NCBI RefSeq assembly: GCF_035083965.1
Contig: NC_089738.1
Location: 19,122,734-19,186,733, forward strand
From: Branchiostoma lanceolatum
Lineage: Eukaryota > Chordata > Leptocardii > Amphioxiformes > Branchiostomatidae
DNA: 64,000 nucleotides
Direction of reading: 5' to 3'
Part shown: one piece after another, positions 48,601 to 57,600 of the stretch
Layout: each line of letters starts with the position of its first letter
How positions within the stretch are numbered: position 1 is the stretch's first letter
The notes under the pieces: model-generated
Database searches by the model: none
Seen by the model: the letters and a program-made list of their open reading frames with translations, nothing else
Told to the model about the DNA's origin: nothing
Position numbers and translations under genes: made by a program

Positions 48601-51600
48601 ACATACATACATACATACATACATACATACATACATACATACATACATACATAAATACATAAGTACACGGGGTATTCTGTATCACCCGAGGTACCAGCCG
48701 GACCGTGGTCGAGCTGGGACCCAGGGTGAGGTGGAATACACTGTGTTGTATTTCATTTATGTCATACGGGGGGGGGGGGCTAAAAGTGCCCGCGCCAACT
48801 TTGACATCGTATAACTGCCAAACGACGTATGGTAGGACAACCAAACTTGGTGTCTTCTCCTAAAATTTAGTTGGCAACAATATTATGATAAAAGTATAAG
48901 TTTATCATTTTTCGTGTTGCCATGGTAACGGGTTTCTGAAGAGGCATTTTATGCAAATTTCACTAATTTTGATTTAAACAAAGTTGTTTCCAATGTTTTA
49001 TTGCTCAATCACACTAGTTTCCTACATCTATAACATCATATGTGATTTAACGTAACTGTCATGATTTAATATTCATAAATTATGCTAATTTGATGACGTC
49101 ATCGCTCAAAATCCAAGATGGCGGACAAGATCATCATTTTTGGTATAAACAGGCTTTTTTGCCTTTAAATTCGTCACAACCTGGAATTTTCTTAGCCAGA
49201 AACATTTAGATTAATGTTTTTAATCTATTTTGATTGTTATTTGGGGTCATACATGGAAAAAATGTATTTTGAAAAAATTCAAAATGGCCGATCCAAGATG
49301 GCGGATCCCAGGGGGTCGCTAACAACACATGACGTCATTCTTCGACGTCAATTTGACGTCAACTTAGTCACCACTGACGTCAAATGTCTTGGCATACCTT
49401 TAAATCAACAATAGGCACTATTTTGTCTAATACTTTTAGATATTATGGGAATTCCCTATTTAGCCAATAAAATCACGTCGATGACGTCATAATAACGTCA
49501 GATTGCGTCATAACGTCACCAAAATTACAGGAATTATAAAACTTCATGTGAACATCACTCCCTGCAAATTTGGTGATGATAGAACATACCGTTCGGAAGT
49601 TATGAAGGGGGGGGGGGGTCGAAAGACCCTGGAATACATTTCTGGCTAAACAGGTTCGTTGCCATTGGTTTCAGGTTTGGCCGGTACAACAATACCGCCC
49701 AGCGGAAGTGGAGGGTATGACAGCCGTCCAGGTTCCCAAGCGACACATCAGACTGTCGAGGCTCCACATGGGGACAACGCTGATGTTCTTCCGAGTCCTC
49801 AAGGTGAATACAGGGCTGAATAACTGCTGATGTAGCTATAGGTTCATAGAAATAAATCAGCAAGTATTTGCCCATTGTAATGAGCAAGCTTGCCGTGAGG
49901 GAACGCTAGTGAGCACAGAGAGAGCACAGTGTACCTCACTCGGACAGCCAACGTTGCAGGTAATGGTACAAACTCTACAATCATCTGTGAAAATTACTGT
50001 TGTTTAGGCAACTAACCTAAAAAATGGCAGAAGAGCAGGCCTTTCTTTTAGCGTCACACTGGCATAGAGTTCTGGCTATATAGCTTCATAGAATTGGTTT
50101 CATGTTTAGTCGGTGCAGCAGCACCACCCAGCGGAAGCGGAGGGGACGGCAGTCGTTCAGGGTCAGAAGCCACACATCAGACTGGTCCGTTTCTACATGG
50201 AGGCAATGCAACCCCAGGTAAAACACAGGAGTGCATGGCAGTATGACTGTTACCATATTGACACGTTCAGAGAAGTGTGCATCAGCGTCTACCCACTGCA
50301 TTGCACAGGTACATTGACAAAGGGATGACTTTATTGTGATTTTTCGGATATTCATCAGTGTCTGGAACTATTACATAAAAACTTGTTGTACAGTCTAATG
50401 GTTTGATGTCTCCAATTTTTTGTAGTAAAGAATATAACAGTTACACATGTCTTCTTCAGTGTACCACGTTTCCTGCTTAGATCCATCGGGAAGACAAGAA
50501 GTAAAGTTAACCGGCCTACACATGTACACATGATCATGAGTTCCGTATGAACTGCTTGTGGATGGCCTGGCTGATACTTTAACTATTGATTGTAGAGACT
50601 TGTTTGAATATATGGATGACTTTTTCGCGCGCATCACATTTCGGCCATTTCAAAACAAACAAAAAACGTTTTCAACAATACTGTAGTTTGTACAAAGCAG
50701 CTGCCAAATAGAAAATATATGCCTTAAATCGAAAAAAAATAGATTTCGGGGAACAGACAGTATTGTCGTAGTGTGCCAGAGCGAATCCTAGTGTCAAAGA
50801 AGAAGATGTGAAAGAAAAAAGTGAAGAATCTATTACTCGGCAGTCCATACTCTGTGTGTTTGTTACTTTGTCCAGCCTTCTTGACTACTTGCAACTTTTT
50901 TGCCACACTCTTTTTCATTCGCACGCTCGTCGATGTATGCACACTTCGGATATTCCGGTGATCAATACATTTGAAGTCTTCATCAGACAACTTTTGGCCA
51001 AACTATTAGCGTTGATGTTAATTAAGCGTATGCAAGAGATGTGCAATGTTGCAAAAATCACCCATACTTTGGTACTTTAGATACGGTTGTAATTTGTAAG
51101 GGACTGTACGATATTTACTGGGGACGACTCTCAAAATGTAGGAAATTGCGATGTCATTTACAATTATTATGCACAAGCGTGATTACATTGCATAGATTTT
51201 CGGTAATTTTAGATTTGGGTTGTTCCACATTTCTGTGTTTTTACCAAGTTGGATGGGACTGTTAGATCGGTCTATTGACAGCCCATGGGAGATGCATGTA
51301 CCATGTACTGTTAGGCCACAGCAAGTAATTTTTATGGATGACATCAGCGCGCTCATTTATTTTCGCCTGATTTCGAAATAAAAAACAAGAAATTTCATTG
51401 CCCTCCGACGGTGGTCAACATGCCAAAAATGGGCAAATATGTCGTAAACGTTGACAGTGTTTCATTGCATATGAATACCCAGTGTAGTTCCTACCCATGA
51501 TGGTATGAAAAGCTGTTTTCGTTTGTTCTAGATCTAGCAAGGACATTATATAGATAATGGGGGGGGGGGGGTCTAGTTAATTGAGCTGTATACACAAGGT

Positions 51601-54600
51601 GTTTCATCACATATGAATACCCAGTGTAGTTGCTTCAGATGATGGTATACGTACAACAAGCTCTTTTCTGCATTTGTTGTAGTTGGTCTATTGAGATGTA
51701 TACACATCTACAAGGACATGTTTCCTGTTGAATCAAGGAGGTTTTATATTATATTTGAAACCTCATTGGTTGAATACAGGAATAAAAGACCTGTTGGTCA
51801 TGATATCATATTTTGGCGCCTCAATTATTGTTTAACAAGATTCATGATCTCAAAATTTGAAAATATAGGAATCTTGTTTTTTCTTGCCCACCTTGTTTAT
51901 TTTTCGCCCTATCTCATTAATTTTGGGGTCTGCGGAGGATGTCATCCATAAAATTTACTTGCTGTGGCCTTAATAAGAAATAAATGAAGATGTAATTTAT
52001 TAGCCGACCGTCAGCGCTGCTGCATGTGGATCCCTTGGTGCTGTGGGAGGAAATCATCACATGGAAAAACGGCGTACGAAAGTCTGGGGGGAGAGAACTC
52101 ACGTGATGAAATGACCATAATGCCAGGAAATAACGAAGGTGATTTAAACACTGCTTTCTTCAGTGCAGGAACTCTGCTAGCTTTGATACTTAAAGTCAGC
52201 ATAGGTGTGTACCATTCCGAGAGGTCACAGGTCGCCATTTTGCATCATCCAAGCATTTAGCTTATAGAATACAAGATGGAACAGTGCATGCCCAGAGCAC
52301 TACATAACGTATGAATATCGCAGTGGCTGTGATACTGACATTTGACTGTAATTATTTTTTCTTACAATTAGTCAAACATTTTTGATACGATTAGAATGTT
52401 TAATCATTTGTTAAGAGCATTGCTGTCACATACGTAAAACGTTTAAACAGTAATAGAAGGGTAATGTCTCTGTATCACTAATGAAATTTCGTTACTGACC
52501 AGGTTTATTGCCATCGGCAACAGCAACAGCACCCCCCAGCGGCAGTGGAGGGTATGGCAGCCGCACAGGTTCCCAAGTGACACATAAGACTGTCAAAGCT
52601 TCACGTGAAGACAACGCTGATGTTCTCACGAGTCCTAAAGGTAATATTCTGAGTGCATGACTGTTGCTGTAGCTATAGGTTCATAGAAATATATCAGAAA
52701 ACGTGTCAATGTGCGAAGCTTACTGGTAATACTGTGTAGCATACTTGTGAAAAGCACTGCTGTTTAGACAGACTGAGGGTGTTAGTACTAACTATATGTC
52801 CTTTACGGTGAATACTACAGATGTCAAATTGGACATGTAGGTAGCTTTAGGAAAGGTGAATACAACGTAACGTGTGTTATGTTAATCAGGACCTCATTTG
52901 AATACTTTATGCATACAATTCATTATTCCCTTACGGTAAATGCTTGGGATGTCATAATGGAGATGTAAGTAGCTTTAGGAACGATGAATATAGCACAATG
53001 TGCGTTATGCTAATTAGGACCTCATTTGCATGATTTATGCAGAAAGTTCATATTTATTTCATGGTAAATGCTACGGACGTTCAATATAATATAACCAGCT
53101 GCTGCCGCGCCCTGTGCCTGAGAAGATGGTGTGTTACGCCGAAGGGCGTTTACATCGGCTATTCAGATACAGAATGATACAGACGTCATATTGGAGGTGT
53201 AGGTAGTTTAATGAAAGGTGAATACCTTGGAATGTGTGTTCTGCTGATGAGGACTTCATTTCCATAAATAGTGCAGAAACTTCATACTTCCCTTACGGTA
53301 CATGCTACAGATGTCATATTTGATAACTCTAGGAAAGGTGAATACCTTGGAATGTTCATTATGCTAATGAGGACATCACTTGCATAATTTATCCAGAAAC
53401 TTCATACTTTCCTTATGACAAATACTATAGATGTTATATTGGAGGACATTTTTTCAAGATGGCTGCCGTCTGCAGGCAGGTTTGAGTAGTGCTGTCCCCT
53501 AAGTGCTATTTCTTTGTTTTCCGCTTCCCGTTTGCCACTAACTCGTTACCTTAACATGGGCCTTACATCAAGGGAGAAGGAAGAAGTGATTCCAGGCATC
53601 ATTGATACCCGAATTAAGGCTACCATCGAGGATACTATCGTCACCGCTTTCCAGCAAGGAGGGGTGCTAGCCGCCATAGTACCTACGATCGTGTCAGCTG
53701 TGCGCGAGGCCGTCGTCGCGTCCATCCAGGCTGAGCTTGCGAAGTACCACGAGGAGCTACATCAGCAACGGGAAGAGTTCAAGGACCTGACTACACAGTA
53801 CAACAACCTCAAGGATGAACACAGCACGCTCCAGGCCAAGGTAAATAACCTCGAGCAGTACTTCCGAAGGAACTGCGTCATCGTTTCTGGAATACCTGAG
53901 TCACCTGGTGAGCGGAGCACAGATAACGCAGTCTTGTCCGTTGCAAATGACAAGCTCAGGTGCGACCCACAGTTGACCATCAACGACATCGATCGATCTC
54001 ACCGTCTAGGGAAACCCCGGGGAGATGGAAAACCTCGACCGATTATCGCCAAGTTTTGCTCGTACCGGTCTAAGGCAACCATCATGCGTGCCAAGGCGAC
54101 CACCAGCGGCAGGGCTGTACTGAGGGAGAGCGGGTTTTTTGTCAACGACAACCTGACGAAAGCCAACATGTCACTCCTGAAGGACGCCCGATCACTCGTC
54201 AATCTGAACTTACTCAACCAAGCCTGGTCCTACGACGGCAAGATATTCATCAAGACTCTGAAAGATGAACGGCGACTTCTGTTTGCATCTGTCGACCTTG
54301 ATATCTATCGGGTCTCCAAGTAACGTACCTATGGACCTAGCACTTATGGACAGATAACGTCTGGCATTTACAATCTTAATGTCACACTTATCATCTACAC
54401 TACTCATTTCACTGTATTGTTATCACGTTTCATTTTGTATGTTCTGTGTTAAAGTTGTTTGTTATTGTTCCACACAGCAGAGTTGGTATCATCATTACCA
54501 TATCAATTACCGAGGAATTCCTCCTCACAGGTGCGTGGCAGACAGAGGAGCGCTAGCATTACTCATTCATTACTGACCTACCCCAAACTCTAATAACATG

Positions 54601-57600
54601 AAATCTCTATCTGTCTGCCACGCAAACGTAAGGAGTCTTCCTGCAAATGACTTTGTGAAACTCCATGAACTAGAGTCTGTTGCCCTAGATGTGGGATTCG
54701 ACGTAATTGCGCTAACAGAAACTTGGTGTGATGAATCCATCCCTGACTCAGATATTACATTGTCATCATATCAATCCCCGTTACGACGGGACCGCAATAG
54801 GCATGGGGGTGGGGTTGCGCTTTATGTATCAATTAATTTGTCATGTAAAAGAAGGTCTGATTTGGAAACACTCGGTTCCGAATCAATCTGGTGCGAGGTC
54901 AGAATAAGAAATTGGGATGTTTATATTTGCGCATGCTACAGACCACCTGGCCAGAATGTGGAGGAACGCTCAGCATTCATAGACCACCTGCAACGGTCTG
55001 TAGATACCGTTATGGCCAGTGGACCTTCCGAGCAAAGTGTAATTGTCTTACTCGTTGATTTTAATGGCAGCTCAGATAATGCAGCTGGTATAATAAGCAG
55101 TTTCGTGTCTGATAACAACTTTACTCAGTTGATATCAGAACCTACTCGCAGTACCAATACGTCATCATCGGTGCTTGATCTCATTATCACTGACTCACCT
55201 GGTCTTTTCGTGGACCATGGTACTTACCCTCCCCTGGCTAACTGCGACCATTCTCTTACTTATGGTATAATGTCTGTCAAGATCCCCAGAGCCAAAGCCT
55301 ATAAACGAACTGTTTTTGACTTTACGAATGTTGACTATGAAGAACTTAACTCGAAGATTTTTGATGTAGATTGGAATTCCGTGATATCGGAACACATTCC
55401 AGACGTGAACGCCTCAGCCGAGGCTTTCATGGCAACTCTCACTAATGTCATAAAGCTGGTCATTCCTAGTAAAGTAGTCACCATTCGTCCTAGAGACAAG
55501 CCCTGGATGACATGTGAGATTAGGTGCTTGCTTAGGAAAAAGAGGCGACTGTACAGAAAACACAAAAGAACTAATATTCCAAATTTGTTTTGCGCCTATA
55601 AACAAGTCCGCAATCATTGTACAGATTTGATTAGACAAGCAAAGAGAAATCATCGGGATAGCCTTTGTCTCGACCTTGCCAATCCAACTCTGAACCCCAA
55701 AAAATGGTGGTCCGTCTCCAAGGAAATCTTCCTTGGTAAGACCGATCGTGTTTTACCTTCTCTACTTGAAAATGGCACTGTTATATCGGAAGACAAGGCT
55801 AAAGCCGATATTCTTAATAGCTACTTTGCAGCTCAAACAAACCTTAATACCGAAGGCGCCTCTTTTCCCAACTTTGTACTCAGAACAGACTTATCTATCA
55901 ACTCAATTACTTGTTGTCCCGCAGATGTGTACAAAGTAATATCAGACCTTAACATTAATAAGGCTACTGGTCCTGATGGCCTGAGTAATAGACTGTTGAA
56001 GAGTATTGCGCTTTCAGTATCAGAACCACTGTCACACTTGTTTAATGTTTCATTGAAATACGCCTGTTTCCCGTCTATTTGGAAACTTTCTAATGTCGTC
56101 CCTGTGTATAAGAAAGGCGATAAGCAGGCGAAGGAAAACTACAGGCCTATTTCACTGTTATGCGCTGTCTCTAAAGTGTTTGAACGTATAGTTTATGTTC
56201 CATTATCTACCTATTTACATGGCAACAACCTGCTTACCGATCGAAATTCTGGTTTCACTCCCGGTGATTCAACTGTTAATTCATTGACGCACCTTGTTCA
56301 CAAGCTACACAAAGCAGTAGACCAAGGTCTAGAAGTCCGTGCCGTCTTCTTGGATATATCCAAAGCTTTTGATAAAGTATGGCATGCTGGGCTTATTTTC
56401 AAGTTGCGTCAACTGGGAGTATCCGGATCACTTCTGGAATGGATTGAGTCGTACCTTACGAATCGCAAGCAGCGTGTCGTCATCAATGGGTCATGTTCCA
56501 GCTGGTTACCTATTGATGCAGGTGTCCCACAGGGGTCACTCCTAGGGCCACTTCTTTTTCTGGTTTTTATTAATGATCTGGTGGACAATCTGCTAACTGA
56601 AGCCAATCTTTTTGCTGACGACACGTCGCTGATGGAAATAGTTTTGGATCGTCTTGTCTCAGCAAACAGATTGAACCACGATCTTAAATTGGTGGGTGAC
56701 TGGTCAGACCAGTGGTTGGTAACTTTTAACCCCCTCAAAACCGTACTAATGACATTTTCTATGAAAAAGATCAAGGTCCATCACCCACCGTTAATGTTCA
56801 AGGGAGTTGAACTGAAGGAAGCTGATTGTCATAAGCACTTGGGACTACATTTAAAACGTGATTTGTCTTGGTCATACCATGTATCCGAATTAACATCTAA
56901 GGCAATGAAACGTATAAACCTTTTGAAAAGGATACAACATTTTGTTCCCCGGGGAACTCTGGAAACCTTGTATTTAAGTATGATTCGGCCATTAATCGAA
57001 TATGCAGACGTTGTATGGTGCAGCCTCCTCGGCAAAGACTCAGATTTACTTGAATCTGTTCAAATATCTGCGGCACGGGTTTGTACTGGAGCCATGAGAG
57101 GCACTAAACACGAGTCTCTGTTAGCCGAGGTTGGTTGGGACACATTGGCTATCAGAAGACAAAAACATAAGCTGATTCACTTTTGGAAAATATTGAATGG
57201 CTTCGTACCACAATACCTTCAAGACCTCATCCCACCACGTGTTTGTGACATTGTCCCATACAATCTCCGTGCCAACCAGAATTTCACCTCCATTGTTTGT
57301 AAAACTGAAAAGTGTAAAAGATCTTTCTTGCCCTCAACTATTCACTTGTGGAATGAACTGCCCTCTAATGTCCAAGCATCGCTTACGATCAACGTTTATA
57401 AAAAGGAACTGGACTCACATTTCAATAGACCGATCAAACACCCTCACTTCTCTCACGGCCAAAGACATTATGCAGTTCATCTTACAAGGCTTCGTTTAAA
57501 TTTCAGTCAGTTAAACCACCACCTATTTCTACACCATTGTATAGATTGCCCTACATGTAAATGTGGCCATTATAGTGAAACAACTGAACATTATCTCCTC

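Larger units (their letters stand above)
36507..50217 (+). repeat. ~1.74-kb tandem array, 8 units, each with two linker exons
   Basis: Each full unit carries a type A and a type B exon plus a ~1.3-kb intron. Type A exons (129 bases): 36548, 39221, 40966, 42711, 44429, 46196, 47937, 49675. Type B exons (129 bases; the last 108): 37917, 39656, 41404, 43146, 44864, 46634, 48372, 50110. Units are 1,718-1,770 bases and nearly identical. Length differences come mainly from a (tatg/acat) microsatellite, a poly-G run and one small insertion. Unit 1 is longer by about 930 bases between A and B. Confidence 0.93.
36548..52640 (+). other. linker exons A1-A9 and B1-B8, phase 1-1
   Basis: In phase 1, type A encodes GLAGTTSPPSGSGGYDSRPG then SQATHQTVEAPHGDNADVLP. 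Type B encodes GAAAPPSGSGGDGSRSGS then ATHRIVPAPHGGNAAV. A and B are themselves related (PPSGSGG, ATH..V.APHG.NA). Each exon begins with two bases and ends with one, flanked by ttggtttcag/GTGAAT (A) or tgtttag/GTAAAA (B), so any number may be spliced in frame. B8 is a shorter variant (50110-50217) and A9 (52503-52640, 138 bases) a diverged last one. About 727 residues in total. Exons A contain overlapping plus-strand frames with early stops, which are not used. Confidence 0.85.

Noticed and set aside
38762-49414. Identical 66-residue plus frames (MFLIYFDCYLG...) and 72-residue minus frames (MHTFSESITMP...) in each array unit
   Set aside because: They lie in introns or opposite the linker exons, lack splice logic, and are conserved only because the whole unit is duplicated.
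36428-49887. Minus-strand frames with HLEDSEEHQRCPHVEPRQSD repeated in the array
   Set aside because: These are antisense to linker exon A; the plus-strand phase-1 reading has correct splice sites and joins in frame.
38106-50100. A CRISPR-like or satellite array interpretation of the regular repeats
   Set aside because: Units are 1.7 kb, contain spliced exons and a microsatellite, and have no short direct repeats with unique spacers.
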